Shown: positions 35,228 to 44,718 of the stretch, piece by piece
Position numbering within the stretch: the first letter of the stretch is position 1
Layout of the letters: each line of letters starts with the position of its first letter
Assembly (NCBI GenBank): GCA_030745875.1
Contig: JASLNT010000114.1
Span: 1 to 64,000 of the forward strand
Reading direction: 5' to 3'
Length of the DNA: 64,000 nt
From: Phycisphaerae bacterium
GTDB taxonomy: Bacteria > Planctomycetota > Phycisphaerae > SM23-33
Notes under the pieces: generated by a model
Seen by the model: only the letters and a program-made list of their open reading frames with translations
Databases searched by the model: none
What the model was told of the DNA's origin: nothing
Program-made: the position numbers and the translations under genes

Positions 35228-36280
35228 TCAGTCGTCTTCAGGCTCGCCGGCGTCCTGACGGAGTTGTTCGATCTTCTCCAGCGGGCGGTGCAGTGCTCGG
35301 GTGCGCGTGGTCGACACGGTTTCGAACTGGCGGTGAGCCTGATCGATGTACTTGCCGAGTTTCTCGACCTCCACGTTGTACTTGTCCCATTGCGCGGTGA
35401 ACTTACCCAGCAGGTCTATCACCTCGCCAGCCGTTGTCATCAGATTGGCGGCTTCGGCGGCTTGGCGTATCACCGAGAGCATCGCGTACAGCGTCATCGG
35501 ACCGGCCAGCACCACTCGCCTGCTGAGCGCCTCGTCGATCAGGTCGGGCTGATCGGCCAGTACGGACGACAGAATCTGCTCGCTGGCGAGGAAGACTATC
35601 ACGTAGTTTGTCGTGGTCTTGGTGTCTATATACCCGCGCGACGCGACTTCGCGGATGTGCCCGCGCACAGCGACGGTCAGGGCGTGCAGCGCTGCGGTTC
35701 CGGACTCTTCGGTGTCGGCGTCGAGATACGCCTTGTAGCTTTGCAGCGGGAATTTCACGTCCATGTTCACCGCGAGGTTATTGGGGAGGCTGAACGTGAA
35801 GTCCGGCCGGCCGGAGGTCGCCTGCTCGGACGACTGTTTTGTGTAGTTAACGCCTTCGATCATCCCGGCTACACGGATAATGTCTTCAGCCATCCGCTCG
35901 CCCCAGGCTCCGCGTCGCTGGGTGCTGGCGAGCACCTCGTGCAGTTGACCGGTCGTCTGCGCCAGCGTGGTGATCGACGCGCCCAGCGCTCCGAACTCCT
36001 TCTTTCGTTCGGCTTCAAGGCCCTGAAGATACTTGTTGACTCGCGTCAGGCGCTCGTTGACGGCGACGATGGCCTGATCTATCAGGGCTTTTTTGGAATC
36101 GAGGGCTTTGCCCGCCTCATCGCTGAGTCGTTTTGAATTGGCGTCGAGTGCGTCCACCGCCAGGGCGGAAAACGCCTGCTGCATATGCTTTCCGCTCGTG
36201 CGATTGTAGATCATTCCCGCCAGAAGCGCGATGCCCGCCCCGGCAACAACCCCCACGGCGAATCCTATGAAGTACTCCAT
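35228..36280 (-). CDS. rmuC: DNA recombination protein RmuC homologue
   Basis: A 350-residue protein with an N-terminal membrane helix (YFIGFAVGVVAGAGIALLAG), a coiled-coil region (about 35-110) and the RmuC nuclease-like core (GAWGERMAEDII, PDFTFSLPN, MDVKFPLQSY, VIVFLASEQILS). RmuC limits inversions and recombination between repeats. I choose the ATG at 36278-36280. The alternative ATG four codons earlier overlaps the TAGAAT -10 box of a promoter whose -10 ends ten bases before the chosen start. No Shine-Dalgarno is present, so a leaderless mRNA is likely. Confidence 0.9.
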   Translation of the reverse strand: MEYFIGFAVGVVAGAGIALLAGMIYNRTSGKHMQQAFSALAVDALDANSKRLSDEAGKALDSKKALIDQAIVAVNERLTRVNKYLQGLEAERKKEFGALGASITTLAQTTGQLHEVLASTQRRGAWGERMAEDIIRVAGMIEGVNYTKQSSEQATSGRPDFTFSLPNNLAVNMDVKFPLQSYKAYLDADTEESGTAALHALTVAVRGHIREVASRGYIDTKTTTNYVIVFLASEQILSSVLADQPDLIDEALSRRVVLAGPMTLYAMLSVIRQAAEAANLMTTAGEVIDLLGKFTAQWDKYNVEVEKLGKYIDQAHRQFETVSTTRTRALHRPLEKIEQLRQDAGEPEDD

Positions 36281-36290
36281 AACGCCCGCC

Positions 36291-36319
36291 ATTCTACGCT
36301 GGGCGTCGATGTTTGTGAA
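36291..36319 (-). promoter_or_regulatory. Leaderless-type promoter of rmuC
   Basis: On the minus strand TTCACA (complement of 36314-36319), 17 bases and TAGAAT (complement of 36291-36296) end ten bases before the rmuC ATG. The first in-frame ATG lies within the -10 box itself. Confidence 0.6.
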
Positions 36320-36335
36320 CCGCCGTTTGGCGCAA

Positions 36336-37700
36336 TTATCTCATTCCGCTCGACAGCGCCTTGGTCGCGGCGTTCACAATCGCCTCGCAGGTGACCGTAG
36401 CGCCGGAAACGGCGTCGAGTTTTTCCACCGACTGCTTGTCGACGATCAGTTTGGGTGTTTTTGTTATGGATGTGAAGAAGATGTCGTCTTTGTGTTGGAT
36501 GACTTTAGCTCTGGTGATCCGCCCGGAGGCGACTTCAACCTCGACGCTCAGCGGTCCGCGATAGCTCGCACTGGTTCCGCGATGTGTCCCGTCAGCCACT
36601 TTCGAGATGTCCAGCGTCTTGCAGAGCTGCACGGCCTGGCTGCATTCTCGGGCTCGCTGGCGGTTGAGTTTTCCGTGACCTTTGGGATGCCGGTACTCCG
36701 CTGCTTTCGCGTAGCACGCGAGGGCCTGATCGTACTTTCCGGTAAGGCGATTCAAATTGCCTGCGGCGAGGTATCCCGAATCGGGCGCCACTCGGGCCAG
36801 CGACATCGCCAGCTTCAACGCCCGGTCGCTTTGTCCGAGCTCGGCCCAGAGCTTTATGCTCGGCTGGCTGGGTCGCGTGTTCAAACCGTATTGCGTGAGC
36901 AGTCCGGCGGCCATCTGCTTGTTGCCCATCCGGTAGTAGCACTCAGCCAACCCCACCACACCGTGCAGCGTCGGTCTCCCGCCGGCGCGAGCGGTCTGCT
37001 GATTCCAATACGCCGCCCGCGGATAGTCCTCGAGATATCGCAGGTAATAGTTAGCGAGCATTCCCATCGCTTCGGGACGGCGAAGCCGATCGGTCTTGCG
37101 GACGTCAACAACGTGGTGCAGGAGTTTTAGACCGGACTTCCAGCGGCTTGGGTTGGGTGTGACTATCGAGAAGAAGTAAGCTCCGAGATTTATCCGCGGT
37201 TGCCAGCCTTTCACGCGATTCGTGCCCGGAAGGTCGAGCGTTCGGGGGTAATCCAGCTTGACCGACTCCCACCAGTCCGGAAGCGGTTTGCCCTTACTTT
37301 GTATAAGCGCCCTGACTGCAGCGGATGATCGCCTTGTCGGCCCGGTTCCGACTGAGGGCGGTTTCGTGACCTTGGGCGTTACGGGCGGAATTGGTTTGGG
37401 TTTCTTAATCGCAGGCGGTTTGGGTTTCGGTCGGACCGTGTGCGATCCGTCGTCCCCGCCTGTAGTAACGTTCTTAACCCTATTGGCGGGGAAGTCCATC
37501 GAGACTTGCGCCCCATTGGGCAAAACCACCCGAAAACGAACCGTTCGGGCGGTCTTGTTCAGGAGCTTGCCATTGTAGACCGATCCGTTCGTCAGGACGA
37601 TTTTGTCAGCCCGAACCAAACCGCACGCTGCGCCCAGCAGTACGCACACCGCCGCCGCACAAGCCGCTAACCGTCGCATATTGTACATGTGATTCTTCAT
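36336..37700 (-). CDS. Exported TPR-like protein with C-terminal FMN-binding domain
   Basis: A 454-residue exported protein. The ATG complementary to 37698-37700 has GTAGGTG just upstream and opens a signal peptide (LAACAAAVCVLLGAACGLVRA). A small beta domain follows (DKIVLTNGSVYNGKLL), then a Pro/Lys-rich linker, then TPR-like helical repeats (about 200-370). The C-terminus is an FMN_bind domain (about 375-450) with the SGAT attachment motif, Thr435, to which FMN is normally bound covalently by ApbE. The combination suggests an electron-carrying protein in the periplasm. No ApbE or partner reductase gene is in the window. Confidence 0.8.
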   Translation of the reverse strand: MKNHMYNMRRLAACAAAVCVLLGAACGLVRADKIVLTNGSVYNGKLLNKTARTVRFRVVLPNGAQVSMDFPANRVKNVTTGGDDGSHTVRPKPKPPAIKKPKPIPPVTPKVTKPPSVGTGPTRRSSAAVRALIQSKGKPLPDWWESVKLDYPRTLDLPGTNRVKGWQPRINLGAYFFSIVTPNPSRWKSGLKLLHHVVDVRKTDRLRRPEAMGMLANYYLRYLEDYPRAAYWNQQTARAGGRPTLHGVVGLAECYYRMGNKQMAAGLLTQYGLNTRPSQPSIKLWAELGQSDRALKLAMSLARVAPDSGYLAAGNLNRLTGKYDQALACYAKAAEYRHPKGHGKLNRQRARECSQAVQLCKTLDISKVADGTHRGTSASYRGPLSVEVEVASGRITRAKVIQHKDDIFFTSITKTPKLIVDKQSVEKLDAVSGATVTCEAIVNAATKALSSGMR

Positions 37701-37797
37701 GAGACACCTACTCCCGCAACCGTACATAGTATACCCGCCGCGGCGGAAAAATTGAACAGTTTGGCGCCGCAGGGCGGATGTCATATGACGAATCCCA

Positions 37798-37825
37798 TTG
37801 TCAAATCGTTTTCGGACGCTACAAT
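37798..37825 (+). promoter_or_regulatory. Leaderless-type promoter of der
   Basis: TTGTCA (37798-37803), 16 bases and TACAAT (37820-37825) end six bases before the der ATG at 37832. No Shine-Dalgarno is present. Confidence 0.7.
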
Positions 37826-37831
37826 GCCGCA

Positions 37832-39190
37832 ATGTCTTTACCCATGGTAGCTATAGTAGGCCGACCAAATGTCGGCAAGTCCAGCCTTCTGAATACTCTG
37901 GCTGGGCGGCGGATATCCATCGTCGACGCGACGCCCGGCGTTACGAGGGACAGGGTGTCCACGCCCATCGAGATCGGTTCGGGGTTTATCGAGCTGGTCG
38001 ACACCGGCGGGATGGGTATTGAGGATATCGACAATCTCACCGACGACGTCGAAGACCAGATCGCCTCGGGCGTATCCCAGGCCGCACTGATCCTGTTTGT
38101 GGTCGACGCGCGCGAAGGCGTAAGCCCGCTGGATACGCATGTCGCCCGCCTGCTGAGAAAGCAGGAGAAGCCCGTGATACTGTTGGCTAACAAGGTCGAC
38201 ATGATGAACACGACCGGCGAGATCGGCGAGTTGCACAAATTGGGCTTCGGGGCTCCGATGCTCATCTCGGCGACCCACTCGCGCGGTATCGGCGATATGC
38301 TTGACGAGATCGAGCGCCGCCTCGGCGATGATGTGGGCCAAAGCGCCCCGCCGGAAATGATGAAGCTCGCGATAGTGGGCAAACGAAATGCGGGCAAGAG
38401 CACGTTCATCAACGCCCTTGTCGGACAGGATCGCGTAATTGTCTCCGACGTTCCGGGCACCACCCGAGACAGCGTTGACGTTGCCTGCGAAATTGACGGG
38501 CGCGAGTTCATACTGATAGACACCGCCGGCGTGCGGAAGCGCAAGAAGCTCGACGGGAATATCGAGTTCTACGCACACCACCGGGCGATGCGGTCGATCC
38601 GCCGGGCGGACGTAGTGGCGCTGATGATTGACGCGTCCCTGCCGATCTCGCAGGTCGACAAGAAACTGGCCGGACTGATCGCCGAACAGTTCAAGCCCGT
38701 GGTGCTCGTGGTCAACAAGTGGGATCTCGCCAAGGATCGTGCTTCCGGCGAGGATTACGTGGAGTATTTTGAAAAGATGATGCCCGAGCTGCGTTTCGCC
38801 CCGGTCAGCCTGACGACCTCCACCGAAGGATACAATCTTCGCGGGACGATAAAGCTTGCGGTGCAACTGTTCGACCAGGCCAACATGCGCGTCTCGACGG
38901 CGGATTTGAACAAACACATCGAAGAGATACTCGCCCTCCGCGGCCCGAGCCACAAAGCGGGCACTAAACGTCCGAAAATCCTTTACGCGTCGCAGATCGG
39001 AACGGCCCCGCCGACGATCGTTTGCTTCGTAAACGACGTGCGAAGCTTCGACCGCAGCTACCAGCGGTTCCTGGTAAACCAACTCCGCGAGCGGCTCCCG
39101 TTCGACGAGGTCCCCATCCGCCTCCTGCTCCGCAAGCGCCGCCAGGTCCCCAAGAAGACTGCCGATGAACTCGAAGACGATCAGCAGTAG
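37832..39190 (+). CDS. der: Ribosome-assembly GTPase Der (EngA)
   Basis: A 452-residue essential GTPase for maturation of the 50S ribosomal subunit. Two tandem G domains are visible. The first has GRPNVGKS, DTGG and NKVD; the second has GKRNAGKS, DTAG and NKWD. A C-terminal KH-like domain ends RLLLRKRRQVPKK. The start is set at ATG 37832 because the N-terminus MSLPMVAIVGRPNVGKS matches the family and because of the promoter six bases upstream; a longer frame from 37778 would include that promoter. It is divergent from the FMN-binding protein gene. Confidence 0.96.
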   Translation: MSLPMVAIVGRPNVGKSSLLNTLAGRRISIVDATPGVTRDRVSTPIEIGSGFIELVDTGGMGIEDIDNLTDDVEDQIASGVSQAALILFVVDAREGVSPLDTHVARLLRKQEKPVILLANKVDMMNTTGEIGELHKLGFGAPMLISATHSRGIGDMLDEIERRLGDDVGQSAPPEMMKLAIVGKRNAGKSTFINALVGQDRVIVSDVPGTTRDSVDVACEIDGREFILIDTAGVRKRKKLDGNIEFYAHHRAMRSIRRADVVALMIDASLPISQVDKKLAGLIAEQFKPVVLVVNKWDLAKDRASGEDYVEYFEKMMPELRFAPVSLTTSTEGYNLRGTIKLAVQLFDQANMRVSTADLNKHIEEILALRGPSHKAGTKRPKILYASQIGTAPPTIVCFVNDVRSFDRSYQRFLVNQLRERLPFDEVPIRLLLRKRRQVPKKTADELEDDQQ

Positions 39191-39214
39191 CGTCTCTGTG
39201 CGGCATGGATGTTT

Positions 39215-39243
39215 TTGCCCGTGGGCGGTAAGTGCTATACAAT
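39215..39243 (+). promoter_or_regulatory. Leaderless-type promoter of the LEA/WHy lipoprotein gene
   Basis: TTGCCC (39215-39220), 17 bases and TACAAT (39238-39243) end seven bases before the ATG at 39251. An in-frame ATG at 39242 lies inside the -10 box and so is unlikely to be used. Confidence 0.65.
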
Positions 39244-39250
39244 GCCCGGC

Positions 39251-40084
39251 ATGAACGAGATCAGATCACTATCTTTCCGGACAGGCGTGTTGAGCGCTGC
39301 GGCGATTGTCTTGTGCGCGTTCAATATCACCGGCTGCATCATACCGCCCAAGGTCAGTCTCAGCGACATAGAGATATCGTCTATGAGCTTTACGAAGCTG
39401 AACCTGGTCTGTATGTTCGACGTGCGGAACCCAAACCTGTTTGCGGCCAATCTGAAGAAGTTCGATTGCGATTTCCGCGCCTTCGATCGGTCGATCGCCT
39501 CCGGCGACGCCGAGACGCCGATACCTACTATTCCCGCCGGAGGGCGGCGGACCGTTCCGGTCGATCTGGTGATACGCTTGCCCGAGCTGGCGAGCGTCGC
39601 GCGCCAATACGCAAAGGGCAAGACCGTACCATACCAGCTGACCAGCCGCCCGGTGTTCAACGTGCTTGGGGCTTCGTTTCCGGTCTCTTTCAGGCACAAT
39701 GGAAAAGTGCCTTCGGCGCTGGCTCCGAAATGGAAGCTCGCAGGCATTTCCAGGCGCTATGGTCCCGAGCCTGCGTTCCTGGTGACTTTCGAGATCCGCA
39801 ATCCGTCGGGCATTCACATGTCGTTGGCGGGCGTAAAGGGCGCGCTGCGCCTGGGCGGTGAAGACTTGCTCCAACTGCAGGAGACAATGCTGACCGAGTT
39901 GCCTGACGGGGAAACGATAGAACTGGTGGTTCCCGTACGCGTGCGCCTTACCGCACTGGCCGGGGCGGCTCGCAAACTTCTGACCGACTGGCGGAGCTTG
40001 AAATTCGACGGCGAGTTCCACCTGAAGACCCCGCTATCCCTCCGCAAAATGCTGATGGGCAAACCCCTCGGTAAAAAACCGTAA
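39251..40084 (+). CDS. LEA14/WHy-domain lipoprotein
   Basis: A 277-residue lipoprotein with signal peptide and lipobox NITGC. It contains two WHy/LEA14-like beta-sandwich domains. The first shows MSFTKLNLVCMFDVRNPNLFAANL, with the characteristic polar NPN turn. The second shows FLVTFEIRNPSGIHMSLAGV. LEA14-type domains in bacteria occur in envelope stress proteins and bind or protect other proteins. It follows der by 60 bases but has its own promoter. Confidence 0.75.
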   Translation: MNEIRSLSFRTGVLSAAAIVLCAFNITGCIIPPKVSLSDIEISSMSFTKLNLVCMFDVRNPNLFAANLKKFDCDFRAFDRSIASGDAETPIPTIPAGGRRTVPVDLVIRLPELASVARQYAKGKTVPYQLTSRPVFNVLGASFPVSFRHNGKVPSALAPKWKLAGISRRYGPEPAFLVTFEIRNPSGIHMSLAGVKGALRLGGEDLLQLQETMLTELPDGETIELVVPVRVRLTALAGAARKLLTDWRSLKFDGEFHLKTPLSLRKMLMGKPLGKKP

Positions 40085-40102
40085 GGCCAGAGGCGAATAA
40101 CA

Positions 40103-41965
40103 TCATTTGGCCGGCTGTGTTGTCGGTTTTGAGGCCTCCAGCGCCTTGATGATGGCTTTTCGAGCTTCCGGGTCCTTCTCCGACGACAGCGCCTTACGCA
40201 GCGCCTTTACTGCCCCAGTGTGCGTGGGGGCAATCTTCTCAATTGCGATAGCCGCCGCCTGCCGATTGTAGGCTTCGCTATCGCTCAGCATCGGGATTAC
40301 GTGCGTTATGAGTTGCTTTGCGCTCGGTCCGAGGTCCCAGATGACGTAGGCGGTCTCACATCGGATTCTCGCATTCTTGTCGGCCAGCAGAGTGACTATC
40401 ACTTGCAAGGCTTCTTTGTCTCCCGGAATAAGTTGCGCCAGGGAACCTGCGGCCTGGATGCGGACATCGACTACTTTGTCCTGTAGTTTCTTCCGCAAGG
40501 ATGGTGCTGCACTTTTGGCTATCTGTCCGATATCGCCCATTGCGCAGGCCGCATCCGCTCGGACATCCGCATCCTTGTCGTCCAGCAGTGCAATCACCGC
40601 TCCGATTGCCGGTTTGGCGTTGTCTTTGAATTTCGGCAACGAGAGCGCCGCCATCCCACGACAATACGGGTCTTTCGACTTGAGCAGTTCCATAAGCACC
40701 GGCATCACTTCTTTATGGTGTTGCGGATATTCTGACAGTTGCCTGACGGCCTTCATGCGTGTTTCTTCATCCTTGGACTTCAAGGCCAGGCGCCATTGGT
40801 GTATGCGGCCTGTTTGATTGGGATGTGCTTCTCCGAATCTGACTCGCGGGAGTGACGCCGGGGTCGTCGGGGCTTTCCAATCCGGATCCTTCCAGACGTA
40901 TTTGCCCGTCATGTCTATGTACGCCATACGCTTTCGAAACGACACTCGAGCCAATCCGTTTCGAAAGCTCTCGCCTCGGTCGAACATCGGCGGGGCAATC
41001 CATTTGCCCGCGCGATTAATGTATCCGACCTTTCCGCCTGCGACAACGCACGCAACGCCCTGGCTGAAGTTCCGGGTCCACTGGCCAAACTGGGGCGAAA
41101 TGACCCACAGGCCCTTGCGATTGATGTAGCCTGCTGTCCGAGAGTAGCTCCACGCAACCGCCAGGTCGTCGTCAAATGATCCGGCCATTGAAAACTGGGG
41201 CTGGATCACCCACTGGCCCTTCTTGTCGATGTACCCGAAATTGCCCTTCGATTTAACCGCGGCCAGCCCGTTGCTGAACGGCAAGGCCAGTTCGTACTGC
41301 GGTTTGATAACCCATTTTCCCTGCTTGTCGACGAATCCGAACTTGTCCTTTAGCACCATAACTCCCAGCCCCTCGGAGAAAGGAGCAATGAACGGAGTGT
41401 AGTCAAATTTCGCCGGTGCGATAATCTTGCCCGTAGTGTCGATAATTCCCATGTGCGTGGGGTCGCCCGGCCCGACAGCGAATTTCGCGCGTCCCTCGCT
41501 GAACTGGCGAACGTAATCGAACTTTGGCGGAATTGCCCACTTGCCGGTCTTGTCTAGGAAGCCCTGGTGTTTGTCTTTCCGCATGCCGGCGCGCCCGTCA
41601 TGGAAATCGGTTTCGGCATAGCTGTATTTGGGCGGGATAATGAACTTGCCCGTCTTGTCGATATATCCGTATCGTCCGTTGACTTCGACGGCGGCAAGAC
41701 CTTCGGAGAATTCACGGGCGTCGGCGAAGCGGGGCTCAATCACGACCCGCCCCTTACCGTCGATATACCCACACTTCGTGTCGACGTAAGGCTTGCCGTT
41801 CTGTATTATCTCCTGGCGGACTCTTATCACAAAACGCGGATCGGGCTCAGACGGTGGTTTCTTGTCCCGTGGTGCAGATTGAGCGACCCCCGCTAACCAC
41901 GCAACAGTGATCACCAGGACCGCCATACCGCTATTGCGGCGCCGGTTTGTTGTTCCACACATCAT
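40103..41965 (-). CDS. Secreted WG-repeat protein with C-terminal HEAT repeats
   Basis: A 620-residue exported protein starting at the ATG complementary to 41963-41965, with GGGAG six bases before it, and a signal peptide ending VAQSAP. Residues about 50-390 are eight to nine WG-type repeats with the recurrent pattern G-Y/F-I/V-D-x-x-G-K-W-V-I-x-P-x-F (GYIDKTGKFIIPPKY, GFVDKQGKWVIKPQY). From about 430 to 620 there are armadillo/HEAT-like helical repeats (DVRADAACAMGDIG, DVRIQAAGSLAQL, RIRCETAYVIWDLG). Both repeat types bind proteins, so a scaffold role is inferred. The WD40-like gene lies 79 bases upstream on the same strand. Confidence 0.85.
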   Translation of the reverse strand: MMCGTTNRRRNSGMAVLVITVAWLAGVAQSAPRDKKPPSEPDPRFVIRVRQEIIQNGKPYVDTKCGYIDGKGRVVIEPRFADAREFSEGLAAVEVNGRYGYIDKTGKFIIPPKYSYAETDFHDGRAGMRKDKHQGFLDKTGKWAIPPKFDYVRQFSEGRAKFAVGPGDPTHMGIIDTTGKIIAPAKFDYTPFIAPFSEGLGVMVLKDKFGFVDKQGKWVIKPQYELALPFSNGLAAVKSKGNFGYIDKKGQWVIQPQFSMAGSFDDDLAVAWSYSRTAGYINRKGLWVISPQFGQWTRNFSQGVACVVAGGKVGYINRAGKWIAPPMFDRGESFRNGLARVSFRKRMAYIDMTGKYVWKDPDWKAPTTPASLPRVRFGEAHPNQTGRIHQWRLALKSKDEETRMKAVRQLSEYPQHHKEVMPVLMELLKSKDPYCRGMAALSLPKFKDNAKPAIGAVIALLDDKDADVRADAACAMGDIGQIAKSAAPSLRKKLQDKVVDVRIQAAGSLAQLIPGDKEALQVIVTLLADKNARIRCETAYVIWDLGPSAKQLITHVIPMLSDSEAYNRQAAAIAIEKIAPTHTGAVKALRKALSSEKDPEARKAIIKALEASKPTTQPAK

Positions 41966-42044
41966 CGTCAACTCCCACACTTCTTCGGCCAAATACTTTG
42001 ATCGGCGCTGTCTGGGCGTTCGTGCCATCTTATCGGCGACGGCT

Positions 42045-43118
42045 TCATAACAGGGGTACAATGCTGACAAGTTCGCCCTTGCCTGATATTTTTGCGATCC
42101 GTCCTGCGTCGGTCACACCGTAGGCTGTTCCCGTGTCGGTCACGCCGAAATCCCTGAAGTACTCCGGCCAGCCCGGCAGGCGATCGACCTTGAATTTCAC
42201 CGCCTCCTTGCCGACACGAACGTAGTATCCCTCAGCCAGCGACGCGCAAACAAAGATCGACCCGTCGCCGGACCAGCCGGCTCCATAGTTGTAAGTGGGG
42301 ATCTTGAAAAGCGTCGTCTTACCGTCGCCGCTGACCAGCGCGCATGCCAAACCGAATTGCAGGATGCGAATATCTTTCCCGCTGTAGAAGACCTGCATGT
42401 GCCGATGCCTCTCCACGGTGTACCATGTTTCAGTAGTGTTCAGGAGCTTGCCTGAAAGCGTTTCGTACGTCAGGATCTTGCTGTACTTGAGGTCGTTTCG
42501 TTGGGTGAACTCCGCCCGGGCAAGGTCGGAAGCGAATTTCGCGGGGCGTTTTTTGCTTGGCGGCCTCTTGTCTTTGGGTACGTATAGATACTCAGACAGC
42601 ACAACCGCCTGCTTACCGTCGGGCCTGAGGGCCACCGCAGCTTCGGTGAATCCATCGGGCAGCGCGACATCAAACTTAACCTCGCCGTCGATCATCGAAA
42701 GCATGCGCAGACGCCTCGGTCCTCGTCGCCCGCCGCTCGTGACGATCACCAGGTTCCGGTTCGGCGCGAACGAAACGCATTTGACGTCTTTGAGTATCGT
42801 GGTGAACTTACCCGTCGATATGTCGAGTGTTCGCAGGCGTTTGGCATAGTCGGTAAGGACGAGACAAGCTGAATCCTTGCTGAAACCGAGCTCTTCGACC
42901 TTGGAGCCGTTCCACAATCGTTTGGTGACCTGCAGGGTGGCGGGATTGAGAATATACACTCCCCGCCCGAGAGCGGCAGCGAGGACCTTACCGTCCGGGC
43001 TTACCGAAATTCGCTCTGAGGGGGGCAGCGCAGCGGCCCGGTCGGCGACCAGCAATACAGTTGCGATCGCGACGACCACCAGCGGAAGTTGCGTTGGTTT
43101 GATGAGCTTTCGTGTCAT
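42045..43118 (-). CDS. Secreted WD40-like beta-propeller protein
   Basis: A 357-residue protein with an N-terminal signal peptide (LPLVVVAIATVLLVADRAAA). The remainder reads as propeller blades of the WD40/PD40 type: SVSPDGKVLAAALGRGVYIL, SFAPNRNLVIVTS, ALRPDGKQAVVLSEYLYV and a GWSGDGSIFVCAS blade. It probably acts as a binding platform. It is followed on the same strand by the WG-HEAT protein, so the two may work together. It is divergent from the aminotransferase gene at 43364. Confidence 0.75.
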   Translation of the reverse strand: MTRKLIKPTQLPLVVVAIATVLLVADRAAALPPSERISVSPDGKVLAAALGRGVYILNPATLQVTKRLWNGSKVEELGFSKDSACLVLTDYAKRLRTLDISTGKFTTILKDVKCVSFAPNRNLVIVTSGGRRGPRRLRMLSMIDGEVKFDVALPDGFTEAAVALRPDGKQAVVLSEYLYVPKDKRPPSKKRPAKFASDLARAEFTQRNDLKYSKILTYETLSGKLLNTTETWYTVERHRHMQVFYSGKDIRILQFGLACALVSGDGKTTLFKIPTYNYGAGWSGDGSIFVCASLAEGYYVRVGKEAVKFKVDRLPGWPEYFRDFGVTDTGTAYGVTDAGRIAKISGKGELVSIVPLL

Positions 43119-43363
43119 TATCTCGTACTCTCATGCTGAAGAACGATTCTTCCCGAATAGATTCAACCCCAAGCGGAATCGACCTTTCAGGAGATGTTAT
43201 CACGTTTACCATCATTGTCAATCATTCACAAACTCCCGTCAATTCCTGCAAGAGCACACGGGCTTGGCCTTTGGGTAGGGCTCTGGAGCTAGCCGGTGTG
43301 TTGATCATTTTGTTGATTCCTTCTCCGCCGGGTATCGGTACAATTCATTGGCACACTCGGGAC

Positions 43364-44704
43364 ATGACAATGAACGAGATTCCGCTTTCATCTTATGGTC
43401 GCGCCTCCAGCAGTCCGGCGCCGGTTAATCGCATGATGGCGAGCTTTGCTTCGGACTTCCGGGACGGCTTGGATATCAATCTCGGCGTGGGGTACGTTAA
43501 TGAAGATACTATTCCTTCCGATCATTTCCGCCTGGGGTTCGAGGAAGTGCTCGACAATCCCGACCGGTACCGCCAGCCGCTGAACTACGGCGGACCGAGA
43601 GGCTCTTCGGTGCTTATCGAATCGATCCGCTGCTTCCTGGCGGACAATGCGGTGGGGGGGCTGGACTCGTCGGTGCTGGCGGGCAATGAGATTATCATTG
43701 GGGCAAACGGGGCTTCAAGCCTGCTGGAATCGCTTGCACAAGTCCTGCCGCAAGGGCTCGTAATCACCGCCGACCCGATGTACTACATTTACACGAACTT
43801 CCTGGAGCGAAACGGGTTCGACCTGCTGACGATTCCGGAGGATTCAGACGGCCTGCAGACCGAACTGCTCGACAAGAGAATCGCCGAACTCGGACCGCGG
43901 GCCGACGAAATACGCATGTTCTATATCGTCACGGTGAACAATCCCTCGTGCGTGATACTCTCCAACGCGCGCCGACGAGCCCTGGTCGACATTGCGACCC
44001 GGTTGTCGCAGCGTCTCGGTCGGAAAATACCGGTGATATTCGACCGGGCGTACGAGGATCTTATCCACGATCCGGACGTCGAGCCGTGCGAATCGGCGCT
44101 GCGGGGCGACGAAGCGGGAATAGTGTACGAAATCGGGACGCTCTCGAAGGTGCTCGCCCCAGCGCTGCGGATAGGATACATGATCGGAGCGGACTGCCCG
44201 TTTCTTCGCGCGATGATTCAAAGAACCTCGGACACCGGTTTCAGCGCACCGCAGATCACCCAGTCGCTGTCCAGTTGGCTGCTCGATCACCAGATAGTCG
44301 CCCAGCTCGAAAATGTCCGGGCGGGTTACCGCGACAAGGCCCGCGCCGTTGGCGGATGGATCGACGAGCGCCTCGGCGGGCTGCTCGAGAATGTCAGCGG
44401 CGGGCTGGCTGGGTTCTACTTCTACCTGACGTTCAGGGATATCGAAACGCACGAAGATTCGGATTTCTTCAAATACTTGACTCGCACCACCGGGAAGAGC
44501 GACGTAGACGGACCGTCCGAGGCGCGCAACCCGCGCGTGATCTACATACCCGGCGAGCACTGCGTGAACTGTGCGGGAATGATGGCGGACGTTGGAAGAA
44601 GGCAGCTCAGGCTGTCGTACGGATTCGAAGGGCTCGAGGCGATCGAACGAGCGATCGCACTTCTGCAACAAGCCGCCGACTACGCCCGCGCGCCGGGCGA
44701 TTGA
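43364..44704 (+). CDS. PLP-dependent aminotransferase, class I/II fold
   Basis: A 446-residue cytoplasmic enzyme of aspartate-aminotransferase fold. The cofactor lysine is Lys262 in GTLSKVLAPALRIGYM, and the preceding VIFDRAYEDL supplies the Asp/Tyr pair that contacts pyridoxal phosphate. LNYGGPRGSSVLIESI is the usual substrate-domain motif. The amino acid substrate cannot be inferred. The start may be the ATG at 43364 or 43370, and no strong ribosome site is visible. It is the first gene of a four-gene run to 47463 with intergenic gaps of 1-14 bases. Confidence 0.85.
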   Translation: MTMNEIPLSSYGRASSSPAPVNRMMASFASDFRDGLDINLGVGYVNEDTIPSDHFRLGFEEVLDNPDRYRQPLNYGGPRGSSVLIESIRCFLADNAVGGLDSSVLAGNEIIIGANGASSLLESLAQVLPQGLVITADPMYYIYTNFLERNGFDLLTIPEDSDGLQTELLDKRIAELGPRADEIRMFYIVTVNNPSCVILSNARRRALVDIATRLSQRLGRKIPVIFDRAYEDLIHDPDVEPCESALRGDEAGIVYEIGTLSKVLAPALRIGYMIGADCPFLRAMIQRTSDTGFSAPQITQSLSSWLLDHQIVAQLENVRAGYRDKARAVGGWIDERLGGLLENVSGGLAGFYFYLTFRDIETHEDSDFFKYLTRTTGKSDVDGPSEARNPRVIYIPGEHCVNCAGMMADVGRRQLRLSYGFEGLEAIERAIALLQQAADYARAPGD

Positions 44705-44718
44705 GGAGGATACTGAGC

